A DNA stretch of 64,000 bases from Gimesia alba (GTDB lineage: Bacteria > Planctomycetota > Planctomycetia > Planctomycetales > Planctomycetaceae). Under the pieces are notes generated by a model. The model worked only from the letters and a program-made list of their open reading frames with translations. It did not search any database and had not been told where the DNA came from. This document shows positions 9,416 through 18,405 of this stretch, one piece after another. The position numbers and the translations under genes are program-made. The stretch covers positions 806,001 to 870,000 of the forward strand of contig NZ_CP036269.1 of NCBI RefSeq assembly GCF_007744675.1. Reading direction: 5' to 3'. Every line of letters starts with the position of its first letter. The first letter of the stretch is position 1.

Positions 9416-10216
9416 ATGTTGCCCCGCCGCGAAGTTTTTCCACACGTTATCGAAATCAACTATCAGGCCAGACAGCGTTTGGGATGTTGTGTTTACCTCG
9501 TATTCAATGATCAGAATGAATGGTTGTTGATTGATATCGGGTACGAAGATACGGTTTCCGAAATCATCGAGATGATCCGCCAGATGGATTTTCCGCTGGC
9601 GAATTGTAAATATCTGATTGCCACGCACGCTGATGTGGATCACATTCAGGGGTTGAGCCGTGCCAAAGAGTTATTGCCTGCAGCAGAAGTCATAGCGCAC
9701 CCAAGTGCGGCTCGCTTGCTTGAAGTCGGAGATCGGATCAGTACTTATGCCGAGATCAGTGCGCAGGGAATTTCGATCGATATGCCTGCCTGCAAGGTGG
9801 ATCGGGAAGTCAATGAAGGTGATGTGATTGAGCTGGGGAAGGACATCCAGCTGGAAGTCTGGCATACCCCCGGTCATACCGACGGTCAGCTGGCCTTTCG
9901 TTTCGGCGATTTGCTGTTTTCCGGTGATAACATCTATCGTGACGGCTGTGTGGGACACATTGATGCCCATCACGGGTCCGATATTCCTGATTTCATCAAG
10001 TCCCTGGAGCGCATCCGCGACTGCGATGCCAAATGGCTGCTACCCAGCCATGGTCCCATTTTTCGGAACAAAAAAGAACTGCTGCAGGCGACTATTGATC
10101 GTTTGAATACATACCTGCATATGGCCGATTTTGGGACGTGTGCCATCGATTGGCCGTTGCAGGACGAGTGGGATGAAGAACTGCTGAAGGGATTTGATCC
10201 CGAGACCGCCGAATAA
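9416..10216 (+). CDS. MBL-fold metallo-hydrolase
   Basis: 266 residues. The metallo-beta-lactamase fold is shown by [12 protein letters not shown] (HxDxDH variant of the metal motif, with Asp in the second position), [21 protein letters not shown] and [10 protein letters not shown] near the end. Such proteins are binuclear metal hydrolases such as glyoxalase II-like enzymes. It appears monocistronic, with a 283-bp gap before it and 535 bp after. The substrate is unknown. Confidence 0.88.
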   Translation: MLPRREVFPHVIEINYQARQRLGCCVYLVFNDQNEWLLIDIGYEDTVSEIIEMIRQMDFPLANCKYLIATHADVDHIQGLSRAKELLPAAEVIAHPSAARLLEVGDRISTYAEISAQGISIDMPACKVDREVNEGDVIELGKDIQLEVWHTPGHTDGQLAFRFGDLLFSGDNIYRDGCVGHIDAHHGSDIPDFIKSLERIRDCDAKWLLPSHGPIFRNKKELLQATIDRLNTYLHMADFGTCAIDWPLQDEWDEELLKGFDPETAE

Positions 10217-10751
10217 TCGCCGCTGTATTGTGGTGTTATGTTCATATTTCATGCCGTTTCGAGGCCCGTTTTCTGCCTGCTGCGCTGAACAGGAAGTCCC
10301 ATCACGAGGGAGAAGGCCTGTTTTTTTCTGTTTTTTGCTGGTAAGCAGGGCCTCTAAGAGGGAATTCCTGCTGCTATAATCCGCAAAATTGGTATCATTA
10401 TCAGAATCTTCATCACAAACACAAATGTTGTTTGTGTTGCGACAAGTTCAACCCGATACGACGACGAAAAATACCGATGCGGGGCGATCGTAAAAAGTGA
10501 TATCAGAACGGAATCAGCAGAGAGCTTTTCCGTTTTTTTGTACATTCGAGATTGATTCAGATTGTGAAAGAGTGACAATTCAGGGGAGCTGATTTGAAAA
10601 AGCTCTGGTATTCTCTGGAATTAAACTCAAGTCAGATGTATGAGATGAGCATTTCAGGATCAAACAATTTTCAATTTGAATTTCGCCTTCATTGTGGAAC
10701 GGCTGAGATTCATTGATTTGATAAAGCCTCTTGGGGCAATTGGAATAGTTA
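10217..10751. other. Gene-free leader region upstream of the MMPL transporter
   Basis: 535 bp without a credible gene. It contains a short perfect palindrome at 10418-10438 (AACACAAA, 5-base loop, TTTGTGTT), a possible regulator site for the transporter gene. Nothing else stands out. Confidence 0.5.
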
Positions 10752-13670
10752 ATGGCTTCGTTTTTTCAAAAGCGCGATCCGTGGGGACATAGTCTCTCGT
10801 TATGGGTTGTGGTTTTCATGATCTTCATTACCCCTGTGTTGTTCGGGGTTTTGCGTGAGATCCGACAGGAAAACAACGTTGAGAACTGGTTGCCTCCCAA
10901 CGATCCCCAATCAAAAGTTCTCTCCTGGCACCGTCACAGTTTTGGCATTGAAGACCGGGTCCTGCTCTCGTGGGAAGGGAGTTCGCTGACGGACTTGCGG
11001 GCCAGTCGCCTGAAAACCCTGCTGTTGGGGACTCCTGACGAAGACGGGATTTATCGCGGCGGTTCGCCTTATATTCAGAATGTTGTCACGCCTCAGGATG
11101 CCATCCAGAAGATGGTGGAAAACAAGATTGAGCCGGCCGAAGCGCAAGAGCGGATGAAAGGCGTGTTGCTGGGGACCGGAGCTCTGAAAATTCAGCTCAC
11201 CGCAGCCGGCCGTAAAAGGCAGGATCAGACGATTCAAGAACTGATCACCAAAGCGAAGAGCGAATTAGGCATCGTGCTGACCGTGAAGCCTGCTTTTAAA
11301 GAGTGGGTGGAGATCGTCGATGAATCAAATCCGCAGGCGGAAGTCGTCGAGACCCCTGCCAATGATGACGAAGAGCAGGTCGATTTCAAAGCGCTGGTTG
11401 CTGCGATTCCGTCGCATGATTTTCAAGTGACCTGGCCGCGGATGCAGCCCGATTCCAAACTGACTGACCAGATCAAGCAATTGGCCCTGTCTCTGAAGCG
11501 GCCGACGATTCTGCCTGACTCTCAGTCTGAGAAATCAGAACAGAATAGTAAATCTGCGACCACGCACCCCGCTCTGGTGGAAGATTGCTTTTTTGCTGTG
11601 GGGACGCCGATTGCCGTTGCGATCGAATTGTCCGATACGGGAGACGCCGACCATGCAGCTGCGGTTGCTGCCGTCAAATCTGCCGCGTTTAAAGCGGGCA
11701 TCCCGGAAGCGGGCCTGCATATGGGGGGCCGCCCTGTCGCGGGAGCCGCCCTGAATCGAATGGTCAAAGAGTCTTCCTGGAATACGGCCTATCCTGCCTG
11801 GCAGTTTCATAAGCGGTCTGTGACACTGTTTTCCGGGTTGATTGGAATTGCTTTGGCATTTCTGATGTTACGCAGCGTACGGCTTTCCTGCCTGGTCCTG
11901 TTGGTCTCTTATTATACTACGTTTGTGGCTGTGTCTGTGGTGCCTTTGACGGGGGGAACCATGAATATGGTTCTGGTCGTGATGCCGACCCTGTTGACGG
12001 TGCTGACGCTGTCCGGTTCGATTCATGTGGCCAATTACTGGAAACATGCCGCGCATGTCGACATGAAAAACGCGGTGGCACAAGCCGTGGAAATGGCGCG
12101 GGCTCCCTGCATGATGGCCAGCCTGACAACCGCCATTGGTTTGGCTTCGTTAATGACCAGCCCGCTCGCACCCGTGCGTGATTTCGGTCTGTACGCATCA
12201 ATTGGCTGTCTAATTTCGCTGTTGATGGTCTTGTACGGCTTGCCTTCATTGTTACAGTTGTGGCCGGCCAAGCCTCCCAAAGAATCTGAGGTTGATACCA
12301 GACACTGGCAGAAGTTCGGGCGTGTGTTATCCCGGCATCAGGTTATGGTGTCGATGGGTTGCCTGGTGATTTTTGCTGCCTCCTGTTACGGCTTCAAATG
12401 GTTTCGGACAGAAACGAAGGTCATCAAATATTTTCCGGACTCCTCCCGCGTGATTCAGGATTATTTATTCCTGGAAGAAAACCTGTCGGGGATTACGCCC
12501 GTCGATACGGTGATTTGCTTCGATGAAACCGCTCAGAAAAACATGAATTTTGTTGAGCGGGTCGAGTTGGTTCGCAAGATTCAACAGAAAATCGCTGAGC
12601 ATCCGGAAATCAGCGGTTCCGTATCGCTGGCTGATTTTAGTCCGGTCACAGAACCGCCGCCCGAAGATGCAAGCACCGCGAAAAAGTTAATGTATAACAG
12701 ACGGGCTCTGATCACGAAAAAACGAGTTTTCAAAAGCCTGACACCCGATTCTGAGGACTCAGAAACAGAAACGAATACCCCGCATTCGGCGACCGCCAAA
12801 TCGTTTGTGCATATCGCTGATGACTCAATCGATTTGGAACAGGAATCGGCCAACGGCCCCCGTGAAGTGACGGTGAAAAAAGGAGACGAAATGTGGCGGA
12901 TTACCGCCCAGGTCGCGATTATGACCGACCTGAATTACGGTCATCTGACGCGAGATCTGAACCAGGTAACGCAGTCGGTATTGCGTGATCACGCGGGCAC
13001 GACGCATCTGGTAACGGGGACGATTCCGCTGTTCCTGCGAACTCAGCAGGCGGTGCTCGAAAGTTTGATTAAGAGTTTCGGCTTGGCCTTTGCCGTGATT
13101 GCGGTGGTGATGATGATTCTGCTCCGCAGTCCGACAGCCGGCTTGATTACCATGTTGCCGAACCTGATGCCGATCGGCGTGGTCTTCGGGTTGATCTCCT
13201 GGATGAAAATGCCCGTTGATATCGGCACGATGATTACCGCCTCGGTGGCGCTGGGGATTGCCGTGGATGGGACCCTGCATTTGCTGACCTGGTTCAAGAT
13301 CGGCATTGAAGAAGGCAAGACCAAGAGCGAAGCCGTCGCTGCAGCCTTGGGACATTGTGGCCCGGCGATGTGGCAGACCAGTGCTGCGGTGGGAATCAGT
13401 CTGGCAATGTTGTACCCGGCAGAATTGCTGCTGGTGAGCCGCTTTGGGATCTTGATGTGTGCTCTGATCGCGGCGGCCTTATTGGCGGACATTATTTTCT
13501 TGCCGGCGTTGCTGGCGGGACCGCTGGGTTCGCTGATTGTGACTTCGCTGAGAAAAGAGCAGGAGGCAGCAGCGGCAAAAGCCCCTTTGTTGCAGGAAGG
13601 TAAAGCGACAAAACCGCATCTCCCGCAGGCAATTAAGCGGACGCAGTCTGAAAAGACTCTGGAAACCTGA
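10752..13670 (+). CDS. MMPL-family RND transporter
   Basis: 972 residues. Two repeated RND halves are visible. Each has a large periplasmic loop and a block of membrane helices: SVTLFSGLIGIALAFLMLRS through LPSLLQLW in the first half, and SFGLAFAVIAVVMMILLRSP through IIFLPALLAG in the second. An N-terminal helix (LWVVVFMIFITPVLFGVL) precedes ENNVENWLPPNDP, a typical MMPL opening. These proton-driven exporters move lipids or hydrophobic compounds across the inner membrane. No partner gene is adjacent. Its stop abuts the stop of the converging esterase gene with no base between. Confidence 0.9.
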   Translation: MASFFQKRDPWGHSLSLWVVVFMIFITPVLFGVLREIRQENNVENWLPPNDPQSKVLSWHRHSFGIEDRVLLSWEGSSLTDLRASRLKTLLLGTPDEDGIYRGGSPYIQNVVTPQDAIQKMVENKIEPAEAQERMKGVLLGTGALKIQLTAAGRKRQDQTIQELITKAKSELGIVLTVKPAFKEWVEIVDESNPQAEVVETPANDDEEQVDFKALVAAIPSHDFQVTWPRMQPDSKLTDQIKQLALSLKRPTILPDSQSEKSEQNSKSATTHPALVEDCFFAVGTPIAVAIELSDTGDADHAAAVAAVKSAAFKAGIPEAGLHMGGRPVAGAALNRMVKESSWNTAYPAWQFHKRSVTLFSGLIGIALAFLMLRSVRLSCLVLLVSYYTTFVAVSVVPLTGGTMNMVLVVMPTLLTVLTLSGSIHVANYWKHAAHVDMKNAVAQAVEMARAPCMMASLTTAIGLASLMTSPLAPVRDFGLYASIGCLISLLMVLYGLPSLLQLWPAKPPKESEVDTRHWQKFGRVLSRHQVMVSMGCLVIFAASCYGFKWFRTETKVIKYFPDSSRVIQDYLFLEENLSGITPVDTVICFDETAQKNMNFVERVELVRKIQQKIAEHPEISGSVSLADFSPVTEPPPEDASTAKKLMYNRRALITKKRVFKSLTPDSEDSETETNTPHSATAKSFVHIADDSIDLEQESANGPREVTVKKGDEMWRITAQVAIMTDLNYGHLTRDLNQVTQSVLRDHAGTTHLVTGTIPLFLRTQQAVLESLIKSFGLAFAVIAVVMMILLRSPTAGLITMLPNLMPIGVVFGLISWMKMPVDIGTMITASVALGIAVDGTLHLLTWFKIGIEEGKTKSEAVAAALGHCGPAMWQTSAAVGISLAMLYPAELLLVSRFGILMCALIAAALLADIIFLPALLAGPLGSLIVTSLRKEQEAAAAKAPLLQEGKATKPHLPQAIKRTQSEKTLET

Positions 13671-14597
13671 TCAGTGCGTTTTCCGGCCTTTTGATGCTCC
13701 CGTAATGTGGTTGAGGAACGCAAATAGTTTCTGAGTAGGCATATCATTGGCAAGACCAATTTCTTGATTGATCGTCATATGAGTTTTGCCCGGCGCAGGA
13801 ATGACACTGACGTCGATCCGATTCGCTTTGAGTTTTTTGGCCAGGCTTTCCGATTGTCGTTTGGAGTCGGCCCGGTCGGCGACATGCAGAATCAAAAACG
13901 GGGGGATGGATCGATTCCTGCGGACATACGTCAGCGGCGAGGCTGCTTTCCAGGTTTTCTCGTCCTCGCCGAATACGCTGGTGTAAATTTTTTTGCCCGT
14001 CCTGCCCGCGGTCTTGATGCGATCGGTGATATCATAGCCGGCGCCATCCAGTAAAATCGTGCCCTTGATGGTTTTCAGCGAGAGGGACTGCTGTTTGAGA
14101 TAAGTCGGGTTGAGCGACACCAACGCAACCAGGTGTGCGCCGGCCGAATGCCCCATCAGAAAGATTTGATCGGGATTCCCGCCGTATTCCCGGGCATGAT
14201 CACGAACCCAGTGAATGGCCTGTGCGACGTCCTGTGCCTGTTGATCATAAGTGGCACCAGGGTGGAGTCGATAGTTGATGCTGACGAGCAGGTAACCGTG
14301 TTGCGTGAAAGCCAGCGGTTTATTATCGACGCCGCGCTTATCACCAATTTTCCAGCCGCCGCCGTGCACCCAGATCACGATGGGGTGATTCTTGCCTGAT
14401 TCAGGAGCGTAGATGTCGAGGCTTTTGAAATGCTTGCCGAAGCGGATTGAGGAATCATAGGGGACGTGGAGCACCGTTTTGAATTTCGCCGGGGGCGTCT
14501 CATTTTCCGAACGGGCAATCTGGTTGGAGAAGGCTACCAGCAGGAGTGTGGCGATCAATTTCCAGGAACAGGATCGGAAAACAGAGCGATGTTTCAT
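13671..14597 (-). CDS. Exported alpha/beta hydrolase (esterase/lipase)
   Basis: 308 residues with signal peptide (LIATLLLVAFSNQIARSENE). The oxyanion motif HGGGW (VIWVHGGGWKIGDKRG) and nucleophile elbow FLMGHSAGAHLVALV are those of the HSL/BD-FAE-like carboxylesterases. A late Asp (LILHVADRADSKRQ) and a His (GKTHMTINQEIG) could complete the triad. The ATG overlaps the stop of rsmD as ATGA (14594-14597), so it is probably translated with it. Substrate unknown. Confidence 0.9.
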   Translation of the reverse strand: MKHRSVFRSCSWKLIATLLLVAFSNQIARSENETPPAKFKTVLHVPYDSSIRFGKHFKSLDIYAPESGKNHPIVIWVHGGGWKIGDKRGVDNKPLAFTQHGYLLVSINYRLHPGATYDQQAQDVAQAIHWVRDHAREYGGNPDQIFLMGHSAGAHLVALVSLNPTYLKQQSLSLKTIKGTILLDGAGYDITDRIKTAGRTGKKIYTSVFGEDEKTWKAASPLTYVRRNRSIPPFLILHVADRADSKRQSESLAKKLKANRIDVSVIPAPGKTHMTINQEIGLANDMPTQKLFAFLNHITGASKGRKTH

Positions 14598-15184
14598 GGG
14601 GTCTGGCCTTGTCGTTTTTTCATGAAGTGCAGATCCATGCTCGATTTTTGCAGTAGATCATATTCTTCCCAAATTGGCGGACATTCGAATTCGGCGTCTC
14701 GCGGTGCGCGGAGGATCAGATGGCAGTCGTCTGAGGAAACAGTTTCCCGCGCGAGCCGTTCCATCGATTCGTAGAGTCTGGATCCGGGTTTCAGATCGTC
14801 GAGCATCTTATAAGGGGGATCGAAAAAGATCAGATCGAAGGGAACAAAATCCGGGACGTTTTTCGGGCGGAACGAGGAGAGCAGGGCATTGGTTCTCCAG
14901 CAGAGTGTTTCTTCATCCGCGCCAATGGTTTCCACGTTGCGTTTGAGGAGCTCGTGTGCCTTGCGGTCCTGCTCGATAAATACAACGCTGCGAGCGCCTC
15001 TGCTGAGTGCTTCCAGGCCGAGTGAGCCTGTGCCGGCATAGATATCGGCCACACGTCTTTCCTTGACGGTATCTCCCAGCCATTCAAAGAGGACTTCTTT
15101 CACAAAGTCGGTAATGGGACGCGTGGTCTGACCGGGATTCACGTGTAATTTTCGGCGACGGTATTTTCCTGCAATAATACGCAC
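14594..15184 (-). CDS. rsmD: 16S rRNA (guanine(966)-N2)-methyltransferase RsmD
   Basis: 196 residues. It opens with MRIIAGKYRRRKLHV and TRPITDFVKEVLFEWLGD, the standard RsmD start. VADIYAGTGSLGLEALSRGA binds S-adenosylmethionine and LIFFDPPYKML is the N6/N2-methyltransferase (D/N)PPY motif. The enzyme methylates G966 of 16S rRNA in the small subunit. The usual partner coaD is not adjacent; an esterase gene overlaps its 3' end instead. Confidence 0.94.
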   Translation of the reverse strand: MRIIAGKYRRRKLHVNPGQTTRPITDFVKEVLFEWLGDTVKERRVADIYAGTGSLGLEALSRGARSVVFIEQDRKAHELLKRNVETIGADEETLCWRTNALLSSFRPKNVPDFVPFDLIFFDPPYKMLDDLKPGSRLYESMERLARETVSSDDCHLILRAPRDAEFECPPIWEEYDLLQKSSMDLHFMKKRQGQTP

Positions 15185-15288
15185 AGCGATGTCATTTCAA
15201 TAAAAATGGGTGTGGCCCCATGGCTCACACGGATGGTAAATCGACTTTAAATCGTGATTGTAGAAAGACTTGTTGGCAATGAGAAGTA

Positions 15289-15858
15289 TTACTCACTTTC
15301 CCGTTTCTGTTGTGCCACGCGTTCCCAGTGCTGTTTGATAATGTCAGCGGCTTCCTCGGCGACCGAGTGATATTCCTTTTTTTTCGGGCTTTTGGGTGCG
15401 GGGTTCGAATCAGCGGGCGGCATATTTGAAGTAGGAATCACCGTGGTGTCACCGGCAGTAGACGTTTCGGTCTCAGTCACTTCTTCCGAGAGCCAGCTCG
15501 AAATATCATCGTCTGACAGCGGCGCCGCTTGATCTGGTTCCAGATTCGTCGGCTTTTTGATCTTGGTTTTCGTGCCGGCTAATTCGAAGACCATCGGCCC
15601 GATTCTCAATAGATCTCCCGCCTGAAGAGGCGTTTCTGTCTGGATGGCGATGTCGTTGATGAACGTTCCGTTGCGGCTTTCCAGGTCATCCACGAACAGT
15701 TTCCCGTCGCGGATTTTGATCTGGCAGTGCATACGGCTGACGTCAGAATCAGAAACACGGATATCGCATTCCAAGTCTCGCCCGACCGTGATATCTCTGT
15801 CGGGAAGTTTTAGTTTTTTTCCCTGATATTTGCCTGTCTTGATGATGAATTTTGGCAT
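15289..15858 (-). CDS. FHA-domain protein
   Basis: 189 residues. The N-terminal half is a forkhead-associated domain, which binds phosphothreonine peptides: ITVGRDLECDIRVSDSDVSR carries the conserved Gly-Arg and Ser, then RMHCQIKI and LESRNGTFINDIAI. The C-terminal half is low-complexity, acidic and Pro/Thr-rich, ending in a Lys-rich tail. FHA proteins act as readers of Ser/Thr kinase signalling; a Ser/Thr kinase is encoded at 44242 in this window but no link is shown. Confidence 0.9.
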   Translation of the reverse strand: MPKFIIKTGKYQGKKLKLPDRDITVGRDLECDIRVSDSDVSRMHCQIKIRDGKLFVDDLESRNGTFINDIAIQTETPLQAGDLLRIGPMVFELAGTKTKIKKPTNLEPDQAAPLSDDDISSWLSEEVTETETSTAGDTTVIPTSNMPPADSNPAPKSPKKKEYHSVAEEAADIIKQHWERVAQQKRESE

Positions 15859-16059
15859 GGGGCTCTCAAATCAAATGATGAATTCTGTTTTCTGAAATCA
15901 GTGGATCTCAGGTTGTTTGTATGGGTTTTATTCGTAGAAGTATGCTGGATTGTTTTTATTCAATCTCACCAGGGTGAGTAAAGGAGTCGGTTGAATCCCG
16001 GGATGGCTATTGTGTATTCAAAATCAGGAAATCCGAATTCGGGACTGAGTTAGGTTTGA

Positions 16060-16623
16060 TTAATCATGCAGCGGAACCATCAGTGCTTCATTACAGGAGG
16101 GACAGGTCATTGTGCGTCCCCGGTGTTTGCTGCGCACTTTTAGTTTTTTACCACAGGGGCAGAAGAAATGAATCCGTTCTTCGGAATTCACTTTCGCAGC
16201 AGGCAAGTGTTCCTGTTCCCAGAGATCGTGGGAGATTTCTTTAATCAATTCGAGCAGTTCATCGGGGTTACAGGGTTTGAGTAGATAGCCGTCCGCACCG
16301 ACGCGTGTGGCCAGTTGGCGCGATTCCGGAGAATCGATTGCCGTCAGAATGAGTATGGGAACATGGCTTTCTTTTTGTTTCATATGTTCGCAGATTTCGA
16401 ATCCACTTTCGTGAGGCAGAATCAGATCCAGGATAACAAAATCAGGTTTGTGCATACTGAAAGCGGAGTGAGCCTGCCCTCCATCTTTGGCAAGCGAGAC
16501 ATGATAGCCGTGTTCTTCGAGCAGTGTTTTCAGAAACAAAGCAGTGTCTTGTTCGTCTTCAACCACAAGAATATGATTCACAATTGATTGCGTCATATCC
16601 AGGCGAATGTCATGCGTAGCCAT
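16060..16623 (-). CDS. Response regulator receiver domain fused to a zinc ribbon
   Basis: 187 residues. Residues about 17-130 form a receiver domain: NHILVVEDEQDTALFL (acidic pair), PDFVILDLILPHESGFEIC (phospho-acceptor Asp), PILILTAIDSPES (Thr) and GYLLKPCNPDEL (Lys). There is no DNA-binding domain. Instead the C-terminus has FFCPCGKKLKVRSKHRG and MTCPSCNEALMVP, four Cys in a CxC...CxxC zinc ribbon. This fusion is probably a signalling adaptor. No histidine kinase is adjacent. Confidence 0.9.
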   Translation of the reverse strand: MATHDIRLDMTQSIVNHILVVEDEQDTALFLKTLLEEHGYHVSLAKDGGQAHSAFSMHKPDFVILDLILPHESGFEICEHMKQKESHVPILILTAIDSPESRQLATRVGADGYLLKPCNPDELLELIKEISHDLWEQEHLPAAKVNSEERIHFFCPCGKKLKVRSKHRGRTMTCPSCNEALMVPLHD

Positions 16624-17031
16624 AGTGGAGACTCCCTGTTTTCAGTGTCCCCGATTCCGTCGGGCTTCATTAATTTTTAACTGGTTGGCAGGTCAGAGTT
16701 TGTACTGTTTGCAAAATGGGTTGGTATGGAAAACGGTAATCCGTCAATAGTAGTTCGCCGTCAAATTGTAAGTTCTTAAATAAAAGCCCTCTTTTTATTA
16801 TCCCAAAGCGACAAATAAATGACACGCTAAAAGAATTTTTTTCGGCGGAAATGCCAAAAAGTCCTGAAAAACAGGGGCAAACACATTGACTTTTGGAATT
16901 AAGATTACTTTACTTACGCTTGGCTTGGGGAGACTTCAGTCTTGAAACCAGGCATGACACAATTTCGCAACTCATTATGACGAAGTGGAAATCACTTCTT
17001 TCATTTTCAATTCCAGTATCAGGAGTTCACG
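16624..17031. other. Divergent intergenic region with HU promoter
   Basis: 408 bp between the response regulator (minus) and the HU-like gene (plus). It holds the promoter candidate at 16886-16914. I see no gene. Confidence 0.5.
16886..16914 (+). promoter_or_regulatory. Candidate promoter of the HU-like gene
   Basis: TTGACT at 16886-16891, a 17-base spacer and TTTACT at 16909-16914, about 118 bp before the ATG at 17032. Confidence 0.45.
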
Positions 17032-17361
17032 ATGGCAGCAAAGGCTACGACTAAAGATAAGCCACTTACCAAAACAGAGATCCTCAATGCACTGGCTGAA
17101 GGTTCTGGACTCACCAAGAAAGAAGTGACTGCTGTTCTTGATGAATTAAGCACACTGATTTCCAAGAATCTTGGAAAGCGTGGTCCTGGCGTCTTTAACA
17201 TTCCTGGGCTCCTGAAAATTCAAGTTCAGCGGAAACCAGCTACCAAAGCCACAACCCGCCCCAACCCATTCAAGCCAGGCGAAATGATGCAGGTTGCAGC
17301 CAAGCCAGCCCGCAACGTCGTCAAGGTACGACCTCTCAAAGCACTGAAAGAGATGGTTTAA
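17032..17361 (+). CDS. HU/IHF-family DNA-binding protein
   Basis: 109 residues. PLTKTEILNALAEGSGLTKK matches the first two helices of HU, KEVTAVLDELSTLISKNL the dimer helix and GVFNIPGLLKIQVQRKPA the strand pair. The DNA-intercalating arm reads RPNPFKPGEMM where HU has GRNPxTGE, keeping the Pro that inserts between base pairs, and VKVRPLKALKEMV is the C-terminal helix. It is a nucleoid-associated protein of the planctomycete HU type. Its codon use and own promoter fit high expression. A GC-rich hairpin lies 40 bp after the stop. Confidence 0.9.
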   Translation: MAAKATTKDKPLTKTEILNALAEGSGLTKKEVTAVLDELSTLISKNLGKRGPGVFNIPGLLKIQVQRKPATKATTRPNPFKPGEMMQVAAKPARNVVKVRPLKALKEMV

Positions 17362-17742
17362 TCACCCTGTCTGCTTGAATTTAAAACACGATCATGGAAG
17401 GTGCAGTTTCCACTCTTGGAGGCTGCACCAGACATGGGTCGGTTTCTGGATTCAAGAAGATAAAGGGGTCTAACATCTGTTGTCGTGCTTCACTTTAATT
17501 TACCGAAGTTTTCTCATGCATAAGAGAACTTTCAGGTCAAAAACTCTGAAAAACCAAAATTTCTTTGAAATTTAGGCGTTTTTTGTGAAGCCGGATGCCG
17601 ATGAGTCCTTTCAGACAAATGTTTTCGTAAGTGTAGATTTGACTATAGCTTACGTCTGCAGTGTAAACCCTCAGCTTCAGGTGCGTTTCTTCTCTTGATC
17701 CCACTTTGCAGTCGCACTGCGCGCCTGCCCTGCGCTAGCCTC

Positions 17743-17771
17743 TTGACGGTATAAATGTGGGCATGTAAAAT
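17743..17771 (+). promoter_or_regulatory. Candidate csrA promoter
   Basis: TTGACG at 17743-17748, exactly 17 bases, then TAAAAT at 17766-17771. It would give a leader of about 115 bases. Confidence 0.6.
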
Positions 17772-17844
17772 CTGAACGTTAATGATTGATTGGTATTATT
17801 ACTGATTAATGACAGTAGCGCTAAGCCTTCCAGAGAGCGCTAGA

Positions 17845-17878
17845 TCAGGATTTACGTAGGATGCATCAGGTATCCTGA
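17845..17878 (+). promoter_or_regulatory. csrA leader hairpin with GGA motifs
   Basis: TCAGGAT at 17845-17851 pairs with ATCCTGA at 17872-17878. The 20-base loop carries AGGATG. GGA in a loop close to the start codon is the usual binding mode of CsrA, so autoregulation is possible. Confidence 0.4.
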
Positions 17879-17891
17879 AAGAGAAGACGGC

Positions 17892-18104
17892 ATGTTAGTA
17901 TTATCTCGTAAGAAGAATGAGAAAATTGTAATCGACGAAAATATCGTCATTACGATTGTCGAGATCCGTGGTGACAAAGTTCGCTTGGGAATTGAAGCCC
18001 CTCGTGAAGTTCCCATTCACCGTAGTGAAGTTTATGAAGCAATTCAAAACGAGCAGAATTCGGTTTCAGAGACAGAAAACGATACGACTGAGCTAATGCA
18101 GTGA
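17892..18104 (+). CDS. csrA: Carbon storage regulator CsrA
   Basis: 70 residues beginning [20 protein letters not shown], the invariant CsrA opening, with [20 protein letters not shown] in the second half, which contains the RNA-binding GIEAPxxVxVxRxE stretch. CsrA is a homodimeric RNA-binding protein that blocks or stabilises mRNAs at GGA sites. The flagellar fliW gene, often its neighbour, is not present. A strong promoter and a hairpin terminator make it a single-gene unit. Confidence 0.96.
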   Translation: MLVLSRKKNEKIVIDENIVITIVEIRGDKVRLGIEAPREVPIHRSEVYEAIQNEQNSVSETENDTTELMQ

Positions 18105-18130
18105 TTTCGAATTGTGCCATTATGAATACT

Positions 18131-18159
18131 AAAAAAGCCGCCAGTGGGTGGCTTTTTTT
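18131..18159 (+). terminator. Intrinsic terminator after csrA
   Basis: AGCCGCC, loop AGTG, GGTGGCT, flanked by A6 and followed by T7. Confidence 0.8.
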
Positions 18160-18245
18160 ATTGATCGATTTCCAGGTTTCTTGTCGCTCGGTTTGCGGAA
18201 TTCAAAGTTTTTTCAGAGAAGATGAATTCTATTAACGCCGTCCGC

Positions 18246-18273
18246 TTGACTTATCCGATGGAAACCTTAGATT
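18246..18273 (+). promoter_or_regulatory. Candidate tRNA-Glu promoter
   Basis: TTGACT at 18246-18251, 16 bases, TAGATT at 18268-18273, ending 13 bp before the tRNA. Confidence 0.45.
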
Positions 18274-18286
18274 ACTATTTCGCTTC

Positions 18287-18361
18287 GGCCCCATCGTCTA
18301 GTTAGGCCCAGGACATCGGGTTTTCATCCCGAAAACAGGGGTTCAAATCCCCTTGGGGTCA
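18287..18361 (+). tRNA. trnE: tRNA-Glu (anticodon TTC)
   Basis: Cloverleaf seen directly. Acceptor arms are GGCCCCA and TGGGGTC. The anticodon stem TCGGG/CCCGA encloses loop TTTTCAT, so the anticodon is TTC. The T arm is CAGGGGTTCAAATCCCCT. CCA is not encoded; the discriminator base is A. Confidence 0.93.
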
Positions 18362-18367
18362 GTCGAC

Positions 18368-18405
18368 AGCGAGGATCATTCAAATGAAAGGTCCTCGCTT
18401 TTTTT
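18368..18405. terminator. Intrinsic terminator after tRNA-Glu
   Basis: AGCGAGGA pairs with TCCTCGCT and a T7 run follows on the plus strand. The stop codon of the converging aminotransferase gene lies inside the loop. Confidence 0.75.

Larger units (their letters stand above)
17362..17891. other. Gene-free region between HU-like gene and csrA
   Basis: 530 bp. It contains a 7-bp hairpin at 17400-17429 (GGTGCAG/CTGCACC) just after the HU-like gene, the csrA promoter at 17743-17771 and a 120-base csrA leader with a hairpin. No coding sequence seen. Confidence 0.55.
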
